The notes: generated by a model from the sequence alone, not told the origin. Shown: positions 1 through 6,068, counted from the stretch's first letter. The stretch: 8,130 nt of DNA from an uncultured Clostridia bacterium (GCA_946183765.1 CAMHDC010000043.1:1-8130), one strand, 5' to 3'. A program made the numbers and translations.

Positions 1-144
1 AATTCCCTGAGCACCACCCTCCTGTCCATGCTGACCCGGCCCATCTGCATCACACTGCTGGTGCTCATGATCGCTTCGATCGTCACCCCATACATCATGG
101 ACGCCCGCAAGCGGAAGAAGGCCGCTTCCGTCAAGGCGGAATAA
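1..144 (+). CDS. Tripartite tricarboxylate transporter permease TctA family, C-terminal fragment
   Basis: Only the last 47 codons are in the window, in frame from base 1 to a TAA at 142-144; the gene starts off the left edge. TctA is the large, many-helix membrane subunit of TTT transporters, which import citrate-like or other carboxylates with the help of a periplasmic or lipid-anchored binding protein (TctC) and the small subunit TctB. What is visible is the typical family ending: a short SLSTTLLSMLTRPI stretch (the 'S-x-x-x-x-TRPI' motif that precedes the last helix), one hydrophobic helix, a Pro-Tyr turn, and a basic tail (ARKRKKAASVK). The stop is followed by a strong terminator shared with the convergent spoVAE. 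The identification rests on this short tail alone, so it is moderate; another multi-pass transporter with a similar end is possible. Confidence 0.66.
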   Translation, partial: NSLSTTLLSMLTRPICITLLVLMIASIVTPYIMDARKRKKAASVKAE

Positions 145-167
145 AAGGATCTGATATTGAAAAACGA

Positions 168-193
168 AAAGCCCTGATGTCCAGGGCTTTTTT
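168..193. terminator. Bidirectional rho-independent terminator between tctA-like gene and spoVAE
   Basis: A 9-bp perfect stem, AAAGCCCTG (168-176) and CAGGGCTTT (182-190), encloses the 5-nt loop ATGTC. On the + strand it runs into TTT after the stem; on the - strand it continues as TCGTTTTTC. It lies 23 nt after the + strand stop and 7 nt after the spoVAE stop, so it can end both convergent transcripts. Confidence 0.9.
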
Positions 194-199
194 GCTTGC

Positions 200-565
200 T
201 CACATCTTCGTCTTCGGCCGGGCCAGCAGGGCGAAGAGATACCCGAAGAGGATCGCCGCGGCGATGCCCCCGGCCGTGGCGGTGACGCCGCCGGTGAAGG
301 CCCCCAGGAGGCCCTGCTCGCCGACGGCCTTCTTCGCGCCCTGACTGAGGGCGTAGCCGAAGCCGGTCAACGGCACCGTGGCTCCGGCCCCGGCCCAGTC
401 CACGAGGGGCCCGTAGAGGCCCAGGGCCCCCAGGATCACCCCGGCGGTCACGTAGATCACCAGGATGCGGGCGGTGGTGAGCCTCGTCAGCGACAGGCCC
501 AGCTGCCCCAGGGCGCACAGCAGTCCGCCCACCAAAAACACTTTACCGTATAAAAGCCAATCCAT
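200..565 (-). CDS. spoVAE: Stage V sporulation protein AE (SpoVAE/SpoVAEb), DPA channel subunit
   Basis: A 121-residue, very hydrophobic protein with about four membrane segments (roughly residues 5-24, 33-55, 58-75 and 95-115). It closely resembles Bacillus SpoVAEb in length (about 116 aa there) and in the signature GAGATVPLTGFG at residues 59-70; the Bacillus version is GAGATIPITSFG. The early VGGLLCALGQL stretch and the C-terminal FGYLFALLARPK also match the family. SpoVA proteins form the inner-membrane channel that moves Ca-dipicolinic acid into the forespore during sporulation and out on germination. The gene begins 2 nt after the spoVAD stop and its ribosome site (TGAGGAA, 571-577) lies inside the spoVAD end, so the two are co-transcribed and probably translationally coupled. 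Transcription ends at the hairpin at 168-193. Confidence 0.95.
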   Translation of the reverse strand: MDWLLYGKVFLVGGLLCALGQLGLSLTRLTTARILVIYVTAGVILGALGLYGPLVDWAGAGATVPLTGFGYALSQGAKKAVGEQGLLGAFTGGVTATAGGIAAAILFGYLFALLARPKTKM

Positions 566-567
566 TT

Positions 568-1593
568 TTATTCCTCATATACCAGAGATATAGCGTGGGC
601 GATGCCCGGGATGCTCTCCCCCTGACAGGCGGACAGGGGGCTCATGAGCGCGCCCGTGGACAGAAACAGCACCCGCCGCACCGCGCCCCGCTCGATTTGG
701 GGCAGCACGTAGCTCGCCAGCAGCACGGCGCTGCACCCGCAGCCGGACCCGCCGCAGTGATACCCCTGCTGGGGGCTGTAGATCATGCTGCCGCAGTCCA
801 TGTGCCGGTCCTCCAAATCCAGGTCCGCCTCCGCCGCCAGCTCCCGCAGCATCCGGCTCCCGAAGTCACCCAGATCCCCCGTGACGATCCAGTCAAAATC
901 CATCTCCTTCATCCCCCGATCCTCCAAATGCCGCCCAATGGTGTCACAGGCGGCAGGGGCCATGGCTGCGCCCATGTTGTTGGCGTCGGTGATCCCAAGA
1001 TCCCGGACCCGGCCCAGGGTGGCGGCCTCCAGGCGCACGTGGCGAAAGCCCGTGTGGGGCAGGGGAGAGGCCCCCAGGAGCACGGCTCCGGCGCCGGTGA
1101 CGGTCCGCTGGGCGTGGGGCGGGGCGGTGGTGCCCATCTCCAGGGGGAAGCGGTACTGGCGCTCGGCGGTGGAGAAGTGGGAGCAGGCGGCGCAGAGGGC
1201 CCTGTCCCGGTAGCCCCCGTCCACCAACGTGGCGCCCAGCAGCAGCGCTTCCGTCATGGTGGAGCAGGCCCCGTACAGGCCCAGGTAGGGGATAGCCAGC
1301 TCCCGGGCGGCGTAGCTGGCGGTGACGATCTGGTTCAGCAGGTCCCCGGCCAGCAGGCACCCCGCCTCCTCCATGGGCAGGCCTACCCGGGTCATGGCCC
1401 GGCAGAGGGCCTTCAGGAGCATCTTTCGCTCCCCCTGCTCGAAGGTCTTCTCTCCCAGCCGATCGTCCTCCATGATCTCGTCGAACACGTGACCGTAGGG
1501 CCCCTTCTCCTCGGCCTTGCCCGCCACGCTGGCGGCGGAGAGCACGTAGGGCCGGTTCTCAAAGAGCAGCGTGGCGCTGCCTGCCTGTTTCAT
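568..1593 (-). CDS. spoVAD: Stage V sporulation protein AD (SpoVAD), DPA-binding thiolase-fold protein
   Basis: A 341-residue protein, full length for the family (about 338 aa in B. subtilis). SpoVAD is a soluble thiolase-fold protein that sits on the outer face of the forespore inner membrane, binds dipicolinic acid and works with the SpoVAC/SpoVAE channel in DPA uptake and release. Family landmarks visible in order: LLAGDLLNQ (80-88), YGACSTMTEA with Cys110 at the thiolase nucleophile position, ALVDGGYRDRALCAACSH, STAERQYRFPLE, TVTGAGAVLL, DLGITDANNMGAAMAPAACDTI, TGDLGDFGS, CGGSGCGCSAVL, and the C-terminal STGALMSP...ESIPGIAHA. The ATG is set by AAAGGA at 1602-1607, 8 nt upstream. Unusually, spoVAC is not upstream: the next gene in that direction is an unrelated cupin, 188 bp away, and a sigma-G-like promoter lies directly before spoVAD. 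Confidence 0.97.
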   Translation of the reverse strand: MKQAGSATLLFENRPYVLSAASVAGKAEEKGPYGHVFDEIMEDDRLGEKTFEQGERKMLLKALCRAMTRVGLPMEEAGCLLAGDLLNQIVTASYAARELAIPYLGLYGACSTMTEALLLGATLVDGGYRDRALCAACSHFSTAERQYRFPLEMGTTAPPHAQRTVTGAGAVLLGASPLPHTGFRHVRLEAATLGRVRDLGITDANNMGAAMAPAACDTIGRHLEDRGMKEMDFDWIVTGDLGDFGSRMLRELAAEADLDLEDRHMDCGSMIYSPQQGYHCGGSGCGCSAVLLASYVLPQIERGAVRRVLFLSTGALMSPLSACQGESIPGIAHAISLVYEE

Positions 1594-1609
1594 CTTTTCT
1601 GTCCTTTCG

Positions 1610-1640
1610 TTTTTCCCTTACTCTGCCCGGAAGGGAAAAA
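1610..1640. repeat. Perfect inverted repeat within the spoVAD promoter
   Basis: TTTTTCCCTT (1610-1619) and AAGGGAAAAA (1631-1640) are perfect 10-bp complementary arms around an 11-nt loop. The repeat sits between the -35 and the ribosome site of spoVAD and overlaps the edge of the candidate -10. It could be a regulator-binding site or an mRNA/DNA hairpin; no U-tract makes it a convincing terminator for the - strand. Confidence 0.6.
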
Positions 1641-1647
1641 ACTATGC
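1619..1647 (-). promoter_or_regulatory. Candidate sigma-G (forespore) promoter for spoVAD-spoVAE
   Basis: Read on the - strand, GCATA (1643-1647) is followed after 17 nt by CAGAGTA (1619-1625). The sigma-G consensus is GHATR, about 17-18 nt, CATNHTA; only the third -10 base (G for T) and the fifth (G for H) deviate. The predicted start, near 1612, would leave a leader of about 18 nt containing the AAAGGA ribosome site. spoVA operons are known sigma-G targets in Bacillus, which makes the assignment biologically sensible. It is a pattern match only. Confidence 0.6.
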
Positions 1648-1732
1648 GGCGCAGCCGAAACCCTGCTGACGCGCCCGGCGCCCCGATCCCGCAAGCCACG
1701 GAGCAAATCGCCGCCGTTAGGCTGGCATAAGG

Positions 1733-1770
1733 AACGGGGGACCGCTTTTGCAGGCGATCCCCCGTTTTTT
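1733..1770 (+). terminator. Strong hairpin terminator facing the + strand, between cupin gene and spoVAD
   Basis: AACGGGGGA (1733-1741) pairs perfectly with TCCCCCGTT (1758-1766), and the stem extends inward through CGC/GCG after one mismatch. On the + strand it is followed by TTTT (1767-1770), within a run of six T counting the last stem bases. On the - strand the stem is followed by CCTTATG, so it is a weaker terminator for the cupin transcript, although its position right after the cupin stop suggests it is used there too. The preceding 1645-1732 contains no gene I can support; it may be part of a dispersed intergenic element. Confidence 0.7.
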
Positions 1771-1781
1771 GTTAAGATATC

Positions 1782-2135
1782 TTATTCGTACAGGATCAGC
1801 GTGATCAGCTCCAGGGGCTCGTCCCCCAGGCAGAGGATGCCGTGCCCCTGGCCGGGCGGGCAGAAGGTCACGTCTCCGGCCTCCACCACGGCGGTGGTCT
1901 CGTTGTTGTCGTTGTACTCGCCCCTGCCGTTGAGGACGTAGTAGATCTCCCCGTCGCCCACGTGCACGTGGTACCCGATGCCGCTGCCGGGGTGGACGGT
2001 GGTGTGGGCGAAGGCCCGGCCCTTGCCGAAGAGCTCTTCGGGGGCGTTGATCAGGTTCCGTACGGTGAGCTGCCCCGGGGCGCCGAACTTGTGCCAGGGC
2101 TTATCGATGACGCGTTCGCTGCTTCTGCGGATCAT
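1782..2135 (-). CDS. Small single-domain cupin protein
   Basis: A 117-residue cupin_2-type protein, close to a minimal beta-barrel cupin. Motif 1 is at residues 54-71 (GYHVHVGDGEIYYVLNGR), with likely metal ligands His56, His58 and Glu63; motif 2 is at 87-98 (GDVTFCPPGQGH), with ligand His98. All four ligands of a canonical metal-binding cupin are therefore present. No signal peptide or membrane segment is seen, so it should be cytoplasmic. Small stand-alone cupins include isomerases, sugar-binding proteins and ligand sensors; the sequence does not tell which this is. The start is set by AAGGAG at 2146-2151, 8-10 nt upstream of the ATG. A longer reading in the same frame (to 2309) only translates the intergenic hairpins and is rejected. 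It has its own promoter with an overlapping palindromic operator. Confidence 0.9.
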   Translation of the reverse strand: MIRRSSERVIDKPWHKFGAPGQLTVRNLINAPEELFGKGRAFAHTTVHPGSGIGYHVHVGDGEIYYVLNGRGEYNDNNETTAVVEAGDVTFCPPGQGHGILCLGDEPLELITLILYE

Positions 2136-2154
2136 GCTGTGCTCTCTCCTTTTT

Positions 2155-2171
2155 CTGTCGTTCAACGACAG
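2155..2171. promoter_or_regulatory. Palindromic operator overlapping cupin -10 and start site
   Basis: CTGTCGTT (2155-2162), one central base, and AACGACAG (2164-2171) form a perfect 8-1-8 palindrome. It overlaps the downstream edge of the -10 box and covers the predicted transcription start, the classic place for a repressor such as a TetR or MarR family dimer. No regulator gene is in the window, so the binding protein is unknown. Confidence 0.75.
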
Positions 2172-2198
2172 TATGGCACCGGGCGCGGCTTCTGTCAA
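2170..2198 (-). promoter_or_regulatory. Vegetative (sigma-A) promoter of the cupin gene
   Basis: On the - strand, a perfect -35 TTGACA (2193-2198) is separated by exactly 17 nt from CATACT (2170-2175). The predicted start near 2163 leaves a leader of about 28 nt with an AAGGAG ribosome site. The match is strong. Confidence 0.8.
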
Positions 2199-2208
2199 TG
2201 AAGGCTTA

Positions 2209-2253
2209 TTTCTTTTGCCGCTTTTTCTCTTTTGTAAAGAGAAAAAGCGGCGG
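2209..2253. repeat. Interspersed hairpin element, copy 1 (TTTCTTTTG-led)
   Basis: A perfect 16-bp inverted repeat, left arm 2217-2232 and right arm 2236-2251 with only TGT between them. The arms begin with GCCGC and continue as a pyrimidine-rich tract. It is led by TTTCTTTTG (2209-2217), the same nine bases that lead the third hairpin at 2315. It lies just upstream of the cupin promoter. Confidence 0.8.
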
Positions 2254-2276
2254 AAAAAGAGAAACACAAGAATAGT

Positions 2277-2310
2277 AATGGGAAGTACAGCGAAAGCCAT
2301 ACTTCCCATT
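2277..2310. repeat. Hairpin between the two TTTCTTTTG elements
   Basis: AATGGGAAGTA (2277-2287) and TACTTCCCATT (2300-2310) are perfect 11-bp complementary arms around a 12-nt loop. It sits between two related hairpins and may belong to the same composite element. On the - strand it lies downstream of the dipeptidase stop and could aid termination, but no good U-tract follows. Confidence 0.7.
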
Positions 2311-2314
2311 TGCG

Positions 2315-2352
2315 TTTCTTTTGGGTACCTTTTCTTTACAAAGAAAAGGTAC
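2315..2352. repeat. Interspersed hairpin element, copy 2 (TTTCTTTTG-led)
   Basis: Arms GTACCTTTTCTTT (2325-2337) and AAAGAAAAGGTAC (2340-2352) are perfectly complementary, 13 bp with almost no loop. It is led by TTTCTTTTG (2315-2323) and has the same layout as copy 1: a short GC-containing foot followed by a T/C tract. It begins 20 nt beyond the dipeptidase stop on the - strand and may also serve as its terminator, though a U-tract is lacking. Confidence 0.75.
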
Positions 2353-2372
2353 GAAAGCTTCCATTCCTTCCT

Positions 2373-3836
2373 CTAATTGTCCGCCCGGTCGTAGCCGTCC
2401 TTCATCTCCTCGCTGGCGATGAGGGTCAGGGCGTTGAGGACCTTCTGGGTCTCCTCCCGGGCCATTTTGCAGAGGGCGTCGTTGGCCTCGGCGGTCAGGG
2501 AGAAATCGCCGGAATCGGCCATCTTTCTATCGTACTCCCGCACGATCTGCCGGCCCCGGGTCATGACCGCGCTCTGATACCGGTCCAGGGGCTGGACGGT
2601 CCGGGCGAAGTGGGGATCGGCGAGGGTGGCCAGGAGGCGGCTCGACCAGTAGAAGTTCTCCGTGGACACGTCCGTGGTGACGGCGGACAGGTAGGCGGGC
2701 ATCTTGGGCACGTTGGGATACACGGGGAGCAGGGCGTCGAAGGTGGTGGGACCGAAGCAGATCCATTCGAGACCCTTGATCCCGTCCGGGACACCGCTGC
2801 GGATCTGGCAGACGCTGGCCACGCCGGTGCGGTTGATGCCGATGGACCGGTACATGCCCCGCTTGCCCGTGTCCCGATGGATGTAGGGATCGTAGTCCGT
2901 GCCCTGAAAGTGGCTGGACAGCAGGTACTTCACGTCCTCCACGGTCACCTTCCGATCCGGCACCAGGCCCCAGGGGATATCGTCGCTCTCGGGGCCGAAT
3001 TCGGCGTCGGGGCCGTCCCAGCGATGGGAGAAGGGGCAGAGGTGCCGGCCCATGAACCAGGCCCGGGGCGTGTTGTAGATGTGGTCCTGATCCGAATGGG
3101 AGCCGAACACGTTTCGGGGGTTGAAGCGGCCGTCCTGGTTGCAGTCCAGCCGGTTCTCCGCGATGAATTCCCTCAGGTCCGCCGAGCACAGGTGGGCCTT
3201 CTGCGCCCCGAAGGCGTCGTTAAGGTCGAACTCGTCCATGCCGAACTGGTTGGGGGCGATGACGCACACGTCGTCGGGCACCCGCCGGGCCAGCCAGTGG
3301 TGGCCGCCCACGGTCTCCATCCACCAGACCTCGTTCTCGTCGTTGAAGGCGATGCCGTTGGACTCGTAGGTGCCGTACTCCTCCAGGAGCCTGCCGAGGC
3401 GCAGCACCCCCTCCCGGGCCGTGCGGATATAGGGCAGCACCAGCACGACGATGTCCTCCTCGCCGATGCCGCCGGGCGCGTCCTTCTCGCCCCGCTTTTT
3501 GGCCTTTCGATACACCACCAGCGGGTCCGCGGACAGGACCCGGGGGTTCGACGTGATGGTCTCCGTGGCGGTCATGCCCACGTCGGCGGCGTTGATGCCC
3601 GTGGCCGCCCAGATGCCGTGGGTGCGGTCCACGCTGGGGCAGGCGGTGTAGCGAAGGGGCGTTTCAGGCAGGGGCACCTCCACGTGGGAGATGACGCTCT
3701 TGTACTTCCGGGGTTGGTCCTTGGGTTCCACGACCACCAGCTTCTTCACGTCGAAGTGACCGTCGTCGGTCCGGGAGATCATGGTGGAGTTGTCGTTGCT
3801 GGCGCGTTTGCCGACCAGGATGGTGGTGCAGGGCAT
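2373..3836 (-). CDS. Family C69 dipeptidase (PepD-like, Ntn-hydrolase)
   Basis: A 487-residue protein, normal size for peptidase family C69. These enzymes hydrolyse dipeptides in the cytoplasm and use an N-terminal Cys as nucleophile in an Ntn-hydrolase fold. The N-terminus MPCTTILVGKRASNDNSTM is the family hallmark: Cys3 is the expected nucleophile, exposed after removal of the first residues, followed by the conserved (S/D)GSTM-like loop and ISRTDDG. Further family landmarks are GINAADVGMTATETI (about 77-91), the PYIRTAREGV stretch, ESNGIAFNDENEVWWMET, and GHHWLARRVPDD. No signal peptide is seen. The ATG at 3834-3836 is chosen because AAGGAG (3846-3851) lies 9 nt upstream and because Cys must be near the N-terminus; the longer reading to 3938 crosses the promoter. 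It is monocistronic as far as seen, transcribed away from the right-hand operon. Confidence 0.95.
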   Translation of the reverse strand: MPCTTILVGKRASNDNSTMISRTDDGHFDVKKLVVVEPKDQPRKYKSVISHVEVPLPETPLRYTACPSVDRTHGIWAATGINAADVGMTATETITSNPRVLSADPLVVYRKAKKRGEKDAPGGIGEEDIVVLVLPYIRTAREGVLRLGRLLEEYGTYESNGIAFNDENEVWWMETVGGHHWLARRVPDDVCVIAPNQFGMDEFDLNDAFGAQKAHLCSADLREFIAENRLDCNQDGRFNPRNVFGSHSDQDHIYNTPRAWFMGRHLCPFSHRWDGPDAEFGPESDDIPWGLVPDRKVTVEDVKYLLSSHFQGTDYDPYIHRDTGKRGMYRSIGINRTGVASVCQIRSGVPDGIKGLEWICFGPTTFDALLPVYPNVPKMPAYLSAVTTDVSTENFYWSSRLLATLADPHFARTVQPLDRYQSAVMTRGRQIVREYDRKMADSGDFSLTAEANDALCKMAREETQKVLNALTLIASEEMKDGYDRADN

Positions 3837-3869
3837 GGCAGTTTTCTCCTTTTTCAATGGGTTTACACC

Positions 3870-3898
3870 AGTATACGCCTGTTTTTCCCCCTTTTCAA
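3870..3898 (-). promoter_or_regulatory. Vegetative promoter of the C69 dipeptidase gene
   Basis: On the - strand, TTGAAA (3893-3898) and TATACT (3870-3875) are separated by 17 nt. The predicted start near 3863 gives a leader of about 27 nt with the AAGGAG site. Its -35 is about 33 nt from the -35 of the divergent operon promoter. Confidence 0.8.
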
Positions 3899-3931
3899 CG
3901 ATGGTTTTACAACTCCCGCCCGCCCGTTTTA

Positions 3932-3960
3932 TTGACATCCCTGTCGTTTTCTTCTATGAT
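3932..3960 (+). promoter_or_regulatory. Vegetative promoter of the transglutaminase-like/SGNH/adenylation operon
   Basis: TTGACA (3932-3937), 17 nt, TATGAT (3955-3960): nearly full sigma-A consensus. The predicted start near 3967 is just upstream of the GGAGG ribosome site (3977-3981). No internal terminator is visible up to the window end, so it should drive at least four genes. The spacer contains CTGTCGTT (3941-3948), identical to one half of the cupin operator. Confidence 0.85.
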
Positions 3961-3976
3961 AAGGACGTAAATTTAT

Positions 3977-3991
3977 GGAGGCGCGGCAGTG
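3977..3991 (+). promoter_or_regulatory. Ribosome binding site deciding a GTG start
   Basis: GGAGG (3977-3981) lies 7 nt before GTG (3989-3991). A nearby ATG at 3975 is in another frame and overlaps the ribosome site, so the GTG is the start of the long reading frame. Confidence 0.8.
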
Positions 3992-6052
3992 GAGGAACAG
4001 GAGCGACAAACCCATAGGACCCGGTGGCTGTGGCTCCTGCTGGAAGGGCTGGCGCTCCTGGTCGCCCTGCCCGTCGGCGCCTTTTTCCTGCTGTATCGGG
4101 AGGTGCGCCCCGTGACGGCGTGGGAGCTCACCGGCAGCTGCCCCCCGGCCTCCGCCCTGATGCGGGACGGGCGCGAAGGGCGCTGGTGCTTCGACACCCA
4201 AAAGATCGACTGGCGAAAGACCGGCGACGCGGTGGTGCTGGCGGCGGGGTCCGCTGGCCCCCGGATCGCCCTCGTTCGCGTTCGGGACACCACGGCGCCC
4301 GCGGCCCGGGGCGTTTTCCGGGTGCTGGGGGTGGACGAGGAGACCGGCCCGGAGACCTTCATCGCGGACCTGCGGGACGCCCAGCTGGTGGGCGTGTCCT
4401 TCCAGCAGCCGCCCCGGTTCCACGAGGCGGGGGAATGGCCCGTCACGGTGCGCCTCGAGGACCTGTCGGGGAACGTGAGCTTTGTGGAAACCTCCTGCAC
4501 CATCCTGGGCGCGGTGCCCCGGGTGGACATGGAGGCGGGGGAGGCCGTGCCGCCCCTGCGCGCTTTTTTGCCCAACGACACGGTGGAGGGCCAGTTCGTC
4601 ACCGATCTGTCCGGGTTGGATACCCGCACCCCCGGGGTCCGCACCGTGGAGGTGGAGGCGGCGGGGCAGGTGTACGAGACCGCCCTGGTGATCGCCGACA
4701 CCGCGGCCCCCCAGTGCGTCTTCGCTTCGACGGCCTACGCCCGGACGGGGCAGGCCCTGTCGCCGGAGAGCCTGGTGCTTTCGGCCCGGGACGCTTCGGC
4801 TCTGACCTACGCCTTCGATCCCCCGCCCGACTGGTCGCGGCAGGGGTACCAGGACGTGACCGTGGCGGTGACGGACGCCGGCGGGAACGAGACCAGGGGC
4901 GTGATCCCGGTCCTCGTGTCCGATCTGCAGCCCCTGATCTGGGAGGCCAGCCGCCGCTTCGTGGCGGGGATGACGGTCCACGATCGGCAGCGGGAGCTGG
5001 ATCCCGCCTTCTCGGGCGAGGTGAAGACGGAGCGGTTCGTGCCCCGGACGCCGGGCTGCTACGACATCAACGCCACCGTGGACGAGGTGCCCTGCATCCA
5101 GCGGCTCTTCGTGGTGGACACCGTGGCCCCGGATCTGGCGTTCCCCAAAAAGCTCCTGGCCTATGTGGACCATCCCAAGTCCCCGGCGGCCCTGCTGGAA
5201 ACGGCGAAGGACGAGACGGCTCTGACCCTCTCCTACGTGATCGAGCCGGACTGGACCCGTGAGGGGGAACAGACCGTGGCCATCGCGGGGGTGGACGCCG
5301 CGGGGAACCGGACCGAGATCGAGGGCACGGTGAAGATCGTCCGGGATACGGAGAAGCCCACGATCCTGGGCGTGGTGAACCGGTATGTGTACATCGGCGA
5401 GACGGTTTCCTACTTCGGGCAGGTCTCGGCCGCGGACAACGCCGACGATCCCGAGGACATCGTGCTCACGGTGGACAACAGCGCCGTGGACATCTACGCC
5501 CGGGGCAGCTATCCCGTGACCTATCGGGCCACGGACCGGGCGGGGAACACCGCCGAGAAGACGGTGTATCTCCATTTCATCAAGGCCTCCGTCACCGACG
5601 AGCAGCTGCAGGCCAAGGCGGACGAGGTGCTGGCGAAGATCGTGACGGACGACATGACCACGGCCCAAAAGGCCTACGCGATCTACCGGGACATCTACTA
5701 CGGCTATATCTTCCGGGACTACTCCAACAAGCGGGACTGGAAGTACGAAGCATGGCGGGGGCTCACCACCCGGAAGGGGGACTGCTTCACCTACTGCGCG
5801 GTGGCCAAGGTGCTGCTGGAGAAGCTGGGGGCCAGGACCATGTTCGTGAACCGCTGGGGCCACTACTGGCTGCTGGTGGACCTGGGCTCGGGATGGTACC
5901 ATTTCGACCCCATCAACCACGGGCCCCGGAGCAAGTACGAGATCTTCATGCTCACCATGGAGGAGATGCAGAGCATGTATCCCAGCTACTGGAAGAAGAA
6001 CGACTGGGCCTTCCCGGCCACGCCGGAAACGCCCTTCGTCAGAGATTGGTAA
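3989..6052 (+). CDS. Membrane-anchored Ig-like repeat protein with C-terminal transglutaminase-like domain
   Basis: A 687-residue protein starting at GTG. A short charged N-terminus (1-12) is followed by one membrane helix (about 13-36), giving an extracellular body. That body is a string of roughly six Ig-like or HYR/DUF5011-like beta modules. They are marked by D-T-x-x-P boundaries at 100, 237, 377 and 453 and by D-x-x-G-N endings near 161, 300, 440 and 520. The last about 150 residues form a transglutaminase-core domain: Cys599 in RKGDCFTYCAV, His625 in NRWGHYWLLVDL, and Asp640 in WYHFDPI form the expected catalytic triad. The protein ends soon after it. Bacterial relatives include cysteine proteases, amidases and cross-linking enzymes; which reaction occurs here cannot be read from sequence. 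It is first in an operon, 16 nt before a DltD/SGNH-like gene, so a role in cell-envelope modification is inferred. Confidence 0.9.
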   Translation: MEEQERQTHRTRWLWLLLEGLALLVALPVGAFFLLYREVRPVTAWELTGSCPPASALMRDGREGRWCFDTQKIDWRKTGDAVVLAAGSAGPRIALVRVRDTTAPAARGVFRVLGVDEETGPETFIADLRDAQLVGVSFQQPPRFHEAGEWPVTVRLEDLSGNVSFVETSCTILGAVPRVDMEAGEAVPPLRAFLPNDTVEGQFVTDLSGLDTRTPGVRTVEVEAAGQVYETALVIADTAAPQCVFASTAYARTGQALSPESLVLSARDASALTYAFDPPPDWSRQGYQDVTVAVTDAGGNETRGVIPVLVSDLQPLIWEASRRFVAGMTVHDRQRELDPAFSGEVKTERFVPRTPGCYDINATVDEVPCIQRLFVVDTVAPDLAFPKKLLAYVDHPKSPAALLETAKDETALTLSYVIEPDWTREGEQTVAIAGVDAAGNRTEIEGTVKIVRDTEKPTILGVVNRYVYIGETVSYFGQVSAADNADDPEDIVLTVDNSAVDIYARGSYPVTYRATDRAGNTAEKTVYLHFIKASVTDEQLQAKADEVLAKIVTDDMTTAQKAYAIYRDIYYGYIFRDYSNKRDWKYEAWRGLTTRKGDCFTYCAVAKVLLEKLGARTMFVNRWGHYWLLVDLGSGWYHFDPINHGPRSKYEIFMLTMEEMQSMYPSYWKKNDWAFPATPETPFVRDW

Positions 6053-6068
6053 CGCTTTGGAGAGACGT

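Noticed and set aside
1621..1770. A riboswitch (cobalamin, c-di-GMP or c-di-AMP type) in the cupin-spoVAD spacer
   Set aside because: Short scattered resemblances exist, but no class's conserved core could be laid out in order, and no + strand gene follows that it could control.
595..1941. A 448-residue open frame on the + strand
   Set aside because: It is antisense to spoVAD and the end of the cupin gene, with low-complexity composition and no family signature.
2136..2309. N-terminal extension of the cupin gene to an upstream ATG
   Set aside because: The added residues translate the promoter and two hairpins, while an AAGGAG site precedes the internal ATG at 2135.
2310..3935. A 541-residue open frame on the + strand
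   Set aside because: It mirrors the C69 dipeptidase gene codon by codon, starts inside the hairpin cluster and has no recognisable domain.
3837..3938. N-terminal extension of the C69 dipeptidase
   Set aside because: It would read through the promoter and bury the catalytic Cys, which must be near the N-terminus; AAGGAG precedes the ATG at 3836.
6057..6068. TTG start four codons upstream for the SGNH-like gene
   Set aside because: The TTG overlaps the GGAGAG ribosome site that serves the ATG at 6069.
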